From: Pagrus major | Lineage: Eukaryota; Chordata; Actinopteri; Spariformes; Sparidae | Length of the DNA: 64,000 nt | Reading direction: 5' to 3' | Assembly: GCF_040436345.1 (NCBI RefSeq) | Contig: NC_133223.1 | Location: 6,490,847 to 6,554,846 of the forward strand | Part shown: piece after piece, positions 1 through 11,578 of the stretch | How the letters are laid out: each line of letters begins with the position of its first letter | Position numbering within the stretch: position 1 is the stretch's first letter | Translations under genes and position numbers: made by a program | Notes under the pieces: model-generated | Databases searched by the model: none | Told to the model about the DNA's origin: nothing | The model's input: the letters and a program-made list of their open reading frames with translations, nothing else

Positions 1-1478
1 CATTATAACCACTGACAGGTGAAGAGAATAACATTGATTATCTCGTTACACTGGCACCTGTCAGTGGGTGGGGTATAGGCAGCAAGTGAACATTTTGTCC
101 TCGAAGTTGATGTGTTGGAAGCGTAACGATCTGAGCAACTTTGACATGAGCCAAACTGTGATGGCTAGACGACTGGGTCATGGGCGCCCAAGGCTCATTG
201 ATGCGAGTGGAGAGTGAAGGCTAGCCGAGTTGTCTGATCCCACAGACGAGCTACTAGAGCACAAATTGCTGAAAAAGTTAATGCTGGTTCTGATAGAAAG
301 GTGTCAGAACACACAGTGCATTGCAGCTTGCTGTGTATCGGACTGCATGGCTGCAGACTGGTCAGAGTGCCCATGCTGACCCCTGTCCACTGCTGAAAGC
401 GGCTAGAATGGGCACCGGAGCATCAGAACTGGACCACAGAGCAATGGAAGATGGTAGCTGGTCTGATGAATCACGTTTTACACATCAACTAAACCCCTTT
501 ATGGAAACAGTATTCCCTAATAGCAGTGGCCTCTGCTGCCACACTGCAAAAATGGTTCAGGAATGGTTTGAGGAACACAACAATGAGTTCTAGGTGTTGA
601 CCTGGCCTCCAAATCCTCCCAGATCTCAGTCCAATCAAGCAGCTGTGTGATGTGCCCAAGTCCCATCCATGGAGGCCCCATCTCACAATTTACAGGACTT
701 AAAAGATCTGTTGGTAACGTCTTGGTGCCATACCTTCAGAGGTCTTGTTAAGTCCATGTCACGATGGGCCAAAAGTGAATTCTCAGAAAAAAGGGAACCT
801 ACACAATAGAGTAGTGTCGTGATGACATGTTTTTGTAGGCTAACCCTGAAGCATCGCCCTGGTTCCCTTTGAATTGGATTTTGGACTATCGCCAGAAAAT
901 ATCTCAGTGCCAAACACGAGTTTATGATACTTACACCTTTTGTTCAGCAGGTTAATCTTCAGAGGTGAACACCACTTTTGTGATTTTGGAGGCGTAAATT
1001 AAATACGTAAAAAGTAAAAAGCTAATGTTGGTTATAATGCTAAGGTTATAAACGGACTAGATCACAGTCACATGGCTTAATCGTCACCACCACTAAGCGT
1101 CTTACTCCAAACTTACTATACAGGTTTTCAATAAACTGATCAATGTACAAGTTGTAAAGTCAGAGTTAGAATAGTTTGTAACTAAAGTCGGCCTGTAAAG
1201 ACGGACTAGTGAGTAGATGAGTCTCCGTGTTCCCTGTGATGACGTTTAATGTCCCCGACAACCTCTGTAGTCTCATTTAGACACTTGTTAGCAACCGCCA
1301 TTTTTAACACACAGACCTTATTTCAGGCATTTAACTGAAAACCAAGTCAACAAACTCACAGAGTTTGAGTCGAGGAAACCAGAAGTGCTCAAACGGTAAC
1401 TGATTTCCAGGTTTTAGGACTACAGACTACACCACTCTATATCAGGCAGGTGGTTATAATGTTATGGTTGATTGGTGT
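1..1478 (+). mobile_element. Tc1/mariner-like transposon, decayed copy 1
   Basis: The sequence begins inside the left terminal repeat (cattataaccactgacaggt) and runs through remnants of a transposase reading frame at about 130-770, with the 3' inverted end at 1443-1478 (ggcaggtggttataatgtta). Residues such as the stretch around 590-680 resemble the DDE half of Tc1-like transposases, but stops, deletions and the missing centre show that it is dead. The first bases of the left inverted repeat lie outside the window. The copy is interrupted by a separate element at 809-1442. Family assignment comes from recall of fish Tc1-like consensus sequence and from the second copy nearby. Confidence 0.75.
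809..1442. mobile_element. Miniature inverted-repeat element inserted in Tc1-like copy 1
   Basis: About 630 bp separate the two halves of the Tc1-like 3' end (cctacaca... and ...caggcaggtgg). The insert starts gagtagtgt and ends acaccactc, an imperfect terminal inverted repeat, with TA on both sides. There is no coding capacity. It looks like a non-autonomous TA-targeting element, and its superfamily is not recognised. Confidence 0.55.
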
Positions 1479-1886
1479 ATATATTAGAACCCCATCGATA
1501 TGTGATTTTTGAGGCCAATGCCAATGCCAATATTATAAAGAATCTTGATGTCAAATAGCAGCCGATACAGACACTTTTTTTTTGTCATGATCCCTCAAAT
1601 ACAGTTATGAAACACTTGACAAAGTAACAGAGGCAGGATATGTTACAGCTTAACAATAAAATTTTTCTTGTCCAAAATGACGTCAGTGCACTGAAACAGT
1701 AAACTTAATTGGAAATTTCATAATTATAAATCACCCTAAGCATCTTTTTCTGCATCATGTGCTGTAAAACCAAAAGGTATCATATCGGCCAATATTGCAC
1801 AACATATACACTGATACCAATGTATTTGTGATAGGCCAATATCAGCTGATAATACTGACCAACCAATCTATCAGTCAGGCTCTAAT
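1479..1886. repeat. Interspersed repeat between the two Tc1-like copies
   Basis: AT-rich non-coding DNA with repeated fragments such as ggccaat and gccaatgccaat, resembling a common fish interspersed repeat. Near-inverted sequence at its two edges (ggtgtatatattag and ctaatatacacc) comes from the facing ends of the flanking Tc1-like copies. Confidence 0.4.
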
Positions 1887-2401
1887 ATACACCGATCAGC
1901 CAACATTGATCATCTCATCACAATGCGATGTTCTGCTGGGAAACCTTTGGTGCTGGCATTCATGTGAATGCCACTTGACATACACCACCCATCCAAACAC
2001 TGTTGTGGACCAAGTACACCCCCTCATCACAACAACACTACCCGATGGCAGTGGCCCCCCAGCAGGACAATGTGCCCTGACACACCACAAACACTGCTCA
2101 GGAACAGCTCGAGGAACACAATAAAGGGCCCAAGGTGTTGACCGGGCCTCCAAATTCCCCAGATCCCAATCTGATCGAGCATCTGTAAGACGTGCTGGAG
2201 CAGGTCTGATCCATGGAGGCCCCACCCCCCAACATACAGGACCCAGAGGATCCACTATAAAATGCCCTGGTGGCAGACACCACAGGACACCCTCAGAGGT
2301 CTTAGGTTTATGCCTTGACAGGTCAGAGCTGTTTTGGCTGCACAAGGGGAACCTTCACAATATTAGGCAGGTGGTCATAATGTTATGCCTGATCGGGTTC
2401 A
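1887..2401 (+). mobile_element. Tc1/mariner-like transposon, decayed copy 2
   Basis: The left end tacaccgatcagccaaca is joined by internal deletion to transposase-derived sequence (about 1926-2340) and the right end at 2365-2401 (aggcaggtggtcataatgtt, then gcctgatcggg). It keeps the 3' half of the transposase region in better order than copy 1 but carries frameshifts and stops. The two copies are in the same orientation. Confidence 0.75.
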
Positions 2402-2640
2402 TTTGTCTTCTGTGGGTGTTTTCATGGGAATGTGGATCTTTCAGATCAGTTATAGAGTGCCTATGGTCTACAGGTTCCACATTGTATTATGTGTCATGTA
2501 GTGTGGGACTTGCACTGGTCTTGGTCTTGACTCGTTCCTGCCCTGCCTTGGTCTTGATCTTGACTTGATCTCAACCCCTGAAGTCTCGGTCAAGTCTTGG
2601 TCTTGGTTTAGGTGGTCTTGACTACAAAATTGACCTATAG
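2400..2640. repeat. cttggtctt-type degenerate minisatellite
   Basis: Short degenerate repeats of cttggtcttga and variants after a gtgggacttgcactggt lead. A related piece occurs at 21290-21345 (gtgggacttgtactggtctg), so this is a dispersed family. Confidence 0.5.
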
Positions 2641-2727
2641 AATGCAAAACAGACTGTAAAGCTGTTATTACTGCTGTGGATGCTGAACTGGGTAGAATTC
2701 TCTCTCTGCTTATTTTTTTTCCCTTGC

Positions 2728-2728
<1 letters not shown>

Positions 2729-2777
<49 letters not shown>
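2729..2777. repeat. (CA)n microsatellite
   Basis: Uninterrupted CA dinucleotides. Long Val/Cys-rich open frames across it are artefacts. Confidence 0.95.
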
Positions 2778-2778
<1 letters not shown>

Positions 2779-5479
2779 CATACATCTACATAAATGTTGC
2801 ATGGCTTAATTTATCCTATACTATATAATGCATGCTGCCCCAGGTCACAGACAGCACGTGTCCTGAACCTTTCTGTCCCTATCTGTCCATCTCTTCATCA
2901 GGTCTTAACATATCTGACTTAACCCAGTTACCTTCTTTTTGCCTCTCTACATCAGTTTTAATTGACACTACTTTGTCCATACTGCAAACTGAAGCAATGC
3001 AACTTCAAGGTCCAAACCAACATTTATATCAAATATATTCATGTCTAAAGCGAGCTGAGAGGTAAGTACAGATGGGGAGAACTGTTGTAGGGAAACCTGG
3101 GAAAAAGGAGTTCTAAAATAAACTGCAACCACTTATGACACACAACCCTGTTTTCCTCAACTATCGAGAGTAGACAGCACAGACTAGAAGGGACTCAGTC
3201 GAGCTTTGTCTGATCAGTTCAGATCCAAACCATATTGGTATCAGCGAAAAAGTCGTAAAGTTTTCCCACATTTAAGAATCTTTTTATGAATCTGTCTCTT
3301 GATCTCCAAAAATAATTTCCGGTTTTCAGTGACTCTTTGGTCAGTGCAGTATACTTTGCGTCTTTCCTGTGGAAAGTTTTCCTCCGCAGCCACAACAATA
3401 CACATTCCATTTCCTGCACCAGCTCGGTTTGGCTGGTAATCACTCACTTTCCCTTAATTTCATCTTTGCAGTTTACTTTTGGTATTTATTCCACTGAAGA
3501 ACAACACAACATCTGTTTCTGATAGAGGAGAGCTAACAGAGCTCCAACACCAAATGTTCAAAAGAAGGAGACAGATGGAGAGGGAAGAGAAAAAAGGGGG
3601 ATAAAAACAAAAGAAAGAGGCTTTTAATGTTTTCATTAAAACTTCAACCGAGGAACAACAGAGGAAATATTAGTGTAAGACAGCTGTCCTCACACACAAG
3701 AAATACAACTAACATGATAGTAAGCCTGTAAAATGATGCAGTATTTGGCAAATATGTTCAGCACCTAACAGAACTGCTCATAGATGCGCGTGCTTTAAGT
3801 CACTGACGACTTTTTTAATAATCAAACGACAATCCATTCACAACCTTAACCGTATGCTTTGTGTTCCCAAAACATAACCATTAAAAGGAAAATGAAGAAG
3901 TCTTTTAAGTAGCTGCTGAAAAGCACTTAAGAAGATTTGCTCTATAAATTAGTCCAGGTCAAGTTAGATGAAAAGATTGATACCAATCTAACGTACATTT
4001 AATCTGAAGTCACAGCAAGCAGCCCAATATCTTAGCTGAACATACTAGAAACAGGTGAAACAGCGAGCCTGGCTCTGTCTGAAGGTCACCTATAAAGCTC
4101 ACTGTCAACACTTTATATCTCATTTGGCTGGGCACAGAAATTCTCTGACCCCTAGTTTCCATCAGACGTGTGTCTATGACGTTACGTGTGCAATGCTACT
4201 TTGCTCCGTTCTCCACGCGACTGCATATCCCACCAACAGTGTTAAAGGAGCAGAGCGTGCAAATGGCTGATACAGTAGACCTCCTGAGGTTTCGCTTATT
4301 TCATCACATTCTCCTTGATTTTAGTGCTTCTACCATGGGTGAGTAGGCTACGTACTTAAACGTAAATGTACCTAAATATTCGATGTAGTGAAGTGAAACA
4401 TGATCCTGAAACGGTACAGGGTGATATTTTTTGAGAATTCGGATGCACTATGCTGTTCCTGTGTGTGATTTCCTGCCCGGCACAATCTGCTCTGTTCAGT
4501 TTGACGCGACTGCGTCCGTCTCCGTAAAAAATAGAATCGTCGTGTATATTCTCCACGGAGCAGACCAGAGAGCTTCTTCTGGGACACGCCATGGCGCAGC
4601 TGGTGGAAACATCAGCATTGACTAGAATGGTCGCGATCAGCTCCGGCAACCACATTGCGGCCGTAACGCGGCAGTCCCGGTGGAATTTAGGGGTTAGCAA
4701 CCTCAAGTTAGACAGCAGGACTCACTGCACCGGTCCAAGAAACTGACGATTTTTCTTCCAGGTTACACAAACAAGATACAACATGTTAATTAGCAAGTTT
4801 TAAGTTACAATTATACTCGTACTCATATCTATTATGGCAGTCTTTTCACCTGGGTTTGGTGTGTGGATGTTTGGTTTCTGCCACTTCTGCCTTCTGATGT
4901 GGTGGGACAACACCTTGTACTGAGTGCTAGTAGGTTGATTTTGTTTTCTTTGGACAGAGCAAGGATACCTTATTCCAGTCTTTGTCCTAAGCTAAGCGGC
5001 TGCTGGCTGAAGCTTGAAGGTCATATTGATAATATTTTTATGGAGATAAATCATTTAAAAATAATACATCTACAGAGCTTGTAGACAGGTGCAGAATAAA
5101 AGTATCTCTTGTCCTTAAAAACATTATGATTGTGAATTCAAGATTCAAGAAAATGTATTGTCTATCTCATAATGACAGAAATAACCTTTGGTTAGGGCTC
5201 AAACAGCATGAAAAAACATTCACACCCATGAGACTCATAAAATCACACAACAGCTAAAAGCATGTGTGCAAAGCTACATTAAAAGAGTAGTGTCTGTTTT
5301 GCATTGTTTAAAATGCATATTGCAGTGGGAATGAAAGAGTTCTTGTAAGTTGTCTTTTGGGCCAGAAGTACCCTGAAACGGCTGCATGAAGGGAGTAGCT
5401 GGAACGAGTGGTGATGGGGGTGTGAAGGGTCCTCAGTGTTGCAAACTGCTTTTCTTTCTACTGCACGACTGTAAAGTTC
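2778..5479. other. Non-coding stretch
   Basis: No gene is recognised. 4380-4700 is GC-richer and keeps a 116-codon open frame on the minus strand (4356-4706). It resembles dispersed fish repeat DNA more than an exon: there are no splice-bounded homologous segments and no known domain. Confidence 0.4.
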
Positions 5480-7800
5480 TGAAAGTTGGATTTGAATGGT
5501 GCTGGTGATCTTAGCTGCATGTTTGATGAGGACTGATTCAACTTTTCAGCCTCCTCAGGAGAAACATGCGCTGTTGGGCCTTTTTGTAGACCCCGTCTGC
5601 ATGTTGTGTGAAGCACAGGTGGTGGTCGATCCCAGTGCCCACGTACCTAAAGATATCGACCTGTTCCACCACCTGCCCCGTAGCACAGCTCCTTGGTTTC
5701 AGAGATGTTTGATTAATGAATGAATGAATGCAAATTTATTTTAGACATGTGAAAACAAAACAAAACTTTAAATTAATTCGACAAATAAGCATAATAAAAT
5801 GAAAAGCATGTTACAAACTATATTCCATTAACAAGCATTGAAATGCCCGAAAAGGAGTAGGAAGAAGTATACACTTATTTAATAAAAAAAAAATAAAAAC
5901 CTCCTCCACAACTAATCATGAACAATTTACTTCCATTCCTGAACCTGTATACCTTTGTACGCTCTCATCTAACTATATACAATTTGATATACTATATGTA
6001 CAATTAATAAATAACACACCCATATATGCATATATACATAAATGCTGAACACACATACATATACATACATACACACATACACACCTACGTACATACATAC
6101 ACTCATACTTACAAACAAATATACATACATATCCTATAATATAATATAAATTATATCATTCCACAATTTCACACCACCGATTGAAATGCACTTACTTTTT
6201 GTAGTCGTGCGAACAGCTAGCATCTTGAAATTCAAATTCAAAAGTCAAGGTGCCTTGCCACTGTGTCCAGGAGGATTAGGCTGGCGTCCTCAACTCCCCG
6301 TTTCTCCTTGTGGGGGAACTGTACCGCGTTCCAAACTCTTGCCCAGCACGGTGCTAAGCTTCTCAGCGACCACCCGCTCCATAAACTTGCAGAGGATGGA
6401 GGTGAGTGCCACAGGTCTAAAATCGGTCATGGCTTTGGCATGAGGCTTTTTGGGAACAGGGATGATGGTTGCCTCCTTCCATGCCCTGGGGACAAAGCTG
6501 GATGCCAGGAACTGCTGGAAAAGCTGAGCTACCACATGGCCCAGCTGGGCCGCACACTCCCTCAGCACAAGGCCCTTGAGCCCATCCGGTCCAAAGGCTT
6601 TCCTTGGATGTAGCTTAGAGAGGATGGAGACGACCTTCTGCCCCTCCACACTGATTGGAGCAGCGGCGTAGCTGGTGTTGGTTGGGGTCCAATCCTCTGT
6701 AGTGTCAGTGCTGTTGAACCTGGCATAGAAGGTGTTGAGTTGCTCTGTGAAGGAGGCAGGGTCTGGGCACTATATCTCAGCTGGTCTCTGTGCTCTGCCC
6801 ATCATGGTGTTGAGACTCCGCCATGCCTCCCTCGCATTTCCCCTGGTGAACCTCTCCTCCATCTTATTTTTTAGCGGGACTTGGCCAGCTTGGTCTTATG
6901 TTTCAACTCCTTCACTCTTTTTTTGTCGCCCTGTATAAATGCCATTTTTTTAATGCTGAGACAGTGTTTCAGCTTTCTGGTGACCCAGGGCTTCTTGTTA
7001 GGATAGAGTCTGACCTGCTTTGTTGGTATGACATTGTTTATTCCAGACCTGGATGGTTTTTGAATTGAACTTATTTGTTTTTAACTTTTGTCTGTATTTT
7101 GGCAGCAGTAGTATTACTTTATGATCTGAGAACCTAAGGGGAGGGCGGTGTTTGGATACATATGCGCCAGGTATATTTCCAAAGCATAGGTCCAGCGTTC
7201 TGTCCAGTCACGTTGGGGTTGTGACATACTGCTCCAGCTGTGGGAGCAGCGTGGTTATGTCACAGCTGTTGAAATCCCTGATCAGCTGCTCTGGAGACAG
7301 CATTGTTGTAGCTGTCAGTAATGCATTCAGCTGCCAGTGCATTGTCAGGGCCAGGGACATAGGCAAGAATCACAGTCAGCTGCATTAACTCGCGAGGTAG
7401 ATAATGAGGACAGAACGACACAGTCATAATTTCATAATGCCTTGAGTAGACGGTCTCACAAACCGTGTAGTTGGTTGCCCATCTGTCATTCAAGACCATT
7501 GATTGATCAAAGCGTCTGAGTGTAAATCCAGGTAAGCTCACTGTAATGTGTTCAGACAGCGACGTTTCAGTGAAACAAAACATACTTGTGTTACAGTAGT
7601 CAGAGTCGAATTTGATCAGTGCAGTTTGACAGAGTAAAAGCTAGTAATGGGAGCTTACTTCCTCGTCTCCGCAGCCTGTTTCTTATTCCTCCTCTTGATC
7701 CCCTTTTCCTCCGAAGACGTTTCCTTAGCAAACACTCGGGGATTAGATCCAGGAATGGCAATGGTGGTATTTTGCCGGAAGTTTGTTGTAGCTCCAAAAA
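5480..7800 (-). mobile_element. L2-like LINE, broken ORF2 (endonuclease and reverse transcriptase)
   Basis: Read on the minus strand. 7797-7600 holds a basic ORF2 start (motif RLRRRGSKLPLL). 7583-7260 is an apurinic-type endonuclease segment (CFTETSLSEH; HYLPRE). 6649-6290 is a reverse-transcriptase segment (KLHPRKAFGPDGLKG; DFRPVALTSILCKFMERVV). 5720-5480 is the C-terminal part of the polymerase frame. The pieces are in different frames with stops between them, so no functional protein is made. The order endonuclease, then RT, then C-terminal segment is that of non-LTR retrotransposons. An AT-rich insert at about 5710-6240 splits the RT from the 3' part. Confidence 0.8.
5710..6240 (-). mobile_element. 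Insert within the LINE, probable 3' end of another retroelement
   Basis: An AT-rich segment edged by an aatgaatgaatg tract at 5715-5732, containing the cccgaaaaggagtaggaagaag motif that recurs in fish retroelement 3' ends. It interrupts homology to the L2-like ORF. No coding frame is seen. Confidence 0.45.
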
Positions 7801-8097
7801 ATCAGCCCAGATTTAGGTGAGCCCACCAAGCACACAACCAATCCGATGGTACTCCAGCACGCCCAGGTAGCAAAACACATAACAAATTCCATGTCGCATG
7901 TCTGAACACATATTGACACACTGCCCTTAAAACTTTGATTATGTGCAAAAAAACATGAAAAAACACAGATACAAAACAACAAAAGACAAGAAAAGCCTCA
8001 AACCGCTTGTCACTCAAAGAAAGGAGCGCCCTGCTGCCAGCCAGTTAATAATTTTATGTTTGTCGGTCTAAAATGTGCACCGATGCCCACTGTACTG

Positions 8098-8250
8098 CTC
8101 TAATGTTAGTTAGCTAGCCTTAGCGGTGTTAATGTTAGCTAGCATTAGCACTGTTAGCATTATCAACGTTTGCAGTAGCTTTCGTTTTCAACGTTGGCGA
8201 CGTAGCATTACTAACGTAACTTGATATCATTAACGAGGTTAGCTACAACA
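8098..8250. repeat. GTTAGC/GCTAGC-rich degenerate repeat
   Basis: Many spaced copies of gttagct, agctagc and ttagca. Similar short patches occur near 14105-14150 and 48712-48745. Confidence 0.5.
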
Positions 8251-11200
8251 AACTGGCAACCACTTGAGGGGGCAGATGATTGGAATAACAGCAGAATGCC
8301 AAATTATTACATAAACAATTTAGCTATTGAGTAAACTTGTCTGTCTTCTAACCCAACAATGATTCAGCTTATGGTAATAGTCTCTAAAGTTTCTCTGTTT
8401 GCTTTAATAAAGGCTCGCCATCAGGCTACAAACAGGAAGGTGTGTCATAGAATAACAAGAAAAACTAGGTAATTATGAGCAGTGATTACTAACATGACTG
8501 GACAGGAACCAAACTGCTGTGTGTATCCCTTGAAATCTAAAAGAAGGAAACCTGACTGATACCATAAAAAACACAGATGACTCATACCAGCACTTGGTAA
8601 CCAGCCGTCAGCCTGTTAGGACCAGCTGACTCTGACTCATCAGAGCTTCACAACATGTGGCTGCCATATGCAGGGACAAACAGAGAGACGGAGGGCCAAA
8701 AACAAACCCAAGCAAGAAAGTGTTGCGAAGTACAGAACAACCATCATTGTAGATGTATTTTAGTCTATACATAGGTTAACTGACGGGAATTGCTGAACTT
8801 GCATGATGTATGCATGTAAGATGAGGTGATGAAGGGATGTAACTTATATCACATAAGTTATTAGTATGAGGGAAAAATATCTAAGATGTGGCCAGAATTC
8901 TGGTCATCTTAAAACGTTCAAAAACATTTTTTTTTTGTGATTATTTGTGAAGGACGTCTATGTGTAGTGTTGCAGAAATGTCTACTTAAGTCAGCATGGT
9001 AACCAGCTGGAAGATGTTTGCCAGCGTTGAGTAAGAAACGTAGTCTAATAAGTCTACAAAACAAACTCACAAAACAAGAGGAGGAAATATTTTTACACCT
9101 AAAAAAGATGAGCTAATCATTAAACACACTTCATACAATCTCACACAAAATTAACTCCCTAAAAAAGTCTTAAGTTAGTCTTTTCACAGTCACCTCTTGT
9201 TTGGTTGAAATAAATCCTCAAAGATGTGAAAGTATTCATTTTGGTCCAGGTAGACTCCAGTCAGCTAATAGGGCCACTTAGCTCCTCGGCTAACTGTGCA
9301 ACTTTCTAACGGCAGCTAGTCAGTACAGCCAAAGAGTATAGTGAGCAGCAGTTAGCGGTTACACTGCCCACTGTAGTTTTGGATCTACCTTCAAATTCTG
9401 TCCGTTTCTTACAAATAACACCTTTAACACAAACCACAATCTTTTCCTCAACGTAATTACCAAGTAGTTTTGCCTGAACCTAACCAAACCAGCCGTCATT
9501 GTGTAAGCTTGAGGCAAACACAAAGAACACAACCACTGAAGCCAACAAATCACAGGCGGAGTAGGGCGAGTCTTGTGAGAACTGTGGTTGGACCCATAAT
9601 AACGCTGGTATGGAGTGTCGGATAGATGCACATTAAAAAAGGTATTTATAGAGTACATGAAAAGCTGGATTTTAATGGAGTGACAACAGGCAACATGTGA
9701 AACATGTCAAATCTGCTGGCATCAAATCCAAAGCAAGAAATTCTCATTGATCACCTCACTCTCACTCAACAAAGGTGTGACTTTATGAGCACCATCTGAT
9801 CCAAATTTATTAGCACCCAGTTAAAATTTTATTTCAATATGTCAGTTCCTCGTTGTTGTTCTCCAAAACAATATAAGGATTATTTCAGTAGATCAGTATG
9901 TTTGTGGGTGACAAAAAGTAATTGCCATGTTTTAAAATATACCATTAAACTCCTGCTGAGCAATATACTTACAATCCTGGTAAATAGCTAGTTGCTAGAA
10001 ATACTTCAGTCAGATTTAAATAACTTTTTTTTTCTTGAAAATGTATCTATCCACTCCAGTAGATGTTATGAACCAAAAGGTATATTCTGCCTATTTAGAT
10101 TCCGACTTTTTAGCATGTTTTCATTAAAATCATGATATCATTTACACTTGTTTACACGTTTAATTCCTGTTTGATTGTAATTGAACAGCAATATTAAATA
10201 GTCTTCAGATTTTAGCTTAGCTTAATTTGAATACACTTGTCATTTACTGTTGTTCACCGATATGACGTATTTGAAGATACCCCAAGAAATGACATCGCAA
10301 TAGGAAAAAATACCATTCAGGCACTGGTGGATCATTTCTATTGTAGAGTTAAAAAATAACTGATATTTTTTTTATTGTTATTGGCATAGTTTTTCACTTG
10401 GCTAGAGCTGGGATTGGTGAAGAAACCAGCAAGAGGAAAAGTATCCAACCCAAAAAAATCCTGCTTCCTCCCTTCAGAGTCACTCCTCCAATACATATGA
10501 ACTGACTGCAATGACTGTCACCTAGCTCTCGCTAGCCAGCTGGAAGATGTGTTAGTGGCTAGTTTGCCTCGTTTAACAAGCTCTCTTAGCTTTTTTGTTT
10601 AATAAAAACATAAACAACGGTATTAAATGCAAAATCTTAAGCAAAACAGCCAACATGAATGACCTCAGTCCAAAAAGGCTACCTGGTGCAACAGTTACTC
10701 CTTACTGCTGTAGGTGTGTGCTGTCTGCTAACAATAGCCGCTTAAGGAGGCTGTTTCTGCCACCCCAGCTCTGGTCTTTGGCTCAGGGGGTGTGTGCATT
10801 GTGCTAATCAGTTAGCTACTGAACAACAGGCTTGATTTATCGATTGCTGTCAGGATGTCAAGAGATTTGCTACAAATATAACAAAAAATGTTTTCTGGAA
10901 TAACTTACTAACTCGAACTTTAAGAGTAAAAACAAACATTGAGAAAATTACTTTGTGGTTTTATAATTCATGCATGAAAGGGTTAATTTTCCAGAAAAGG
11001 GTCAGCCCGATGCTGTTTAACACAACAATAAATGGATCCTTCGGCAAAGGAAGCTGAGGAGTTTTACTACGTCCTGCTCCTCTTCCTCCAGAGGCTAAAA
11101 AAACCCAGATTGATGAACAGTCTGACTCTGATTAAAGAGACGACCATGTGCGTGTACGTGTGTTGATTAAACGATCCTCCTGCTGTGTAATTATAAATGA

Positions 11201-11358
11201 GCGTCCTCATAATCAACACCAGCCTGTTCATCTGAACAAACATGTCATCGTATTAAAACAGGTGTAAGAGTGTGTCGTAAAGAGCCTGTGCTGTTTGATT
11301 TGGCGAATCATAAACAGAGTTACTGTGACTACAACTGCAATAAATAGGGCTTCATCTT

Positions 11359-11360
<2 letters not shown>

Positions 11361-11390
<30 letters not shown>

Positions 11391-11391
11391 T
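11361..11391. repeat. (CA)n microsatellite
   Basis: Short CA tract. Confidence 0.9.
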
Positions 11392-11479
11392 CTGGCGTCT
11401 GGACTCGTTGCTGCATTATTCAGGAACCTTTTACTATGATTTATTCACAGTGTGACTGGAGCTCACTCACTCAGCCCAG

Positions 11480-11497
11480 CTGTGTGTTTGTGTGTGT

Positions 11498-11561
<64 letters not shown>

Positions 11562-11578
11562 AAGTGGAGAGAGAGGGA
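11480..11578. repeat. (GT)n followed by (GA)n
   Basis: A GT tract with a few interruptions, passing into GAGAGA and a purine-rich tail. Confidence 0.9.

Noticed and set aside
2468..2785. Val/Cys-rich open frame across (CA)n, with similar ones at 14265, 24843, 30225, 62525
   Set aside because: Dinucleotide repeats are open in several frames; there is no protein homology and no splice context.
3219..3447. Minus-strand frames of 68-74 codons as an abcb6 tail exon
   Set aside because: No match to any part of the ABC ATPase domain, and no suitable splice borders.
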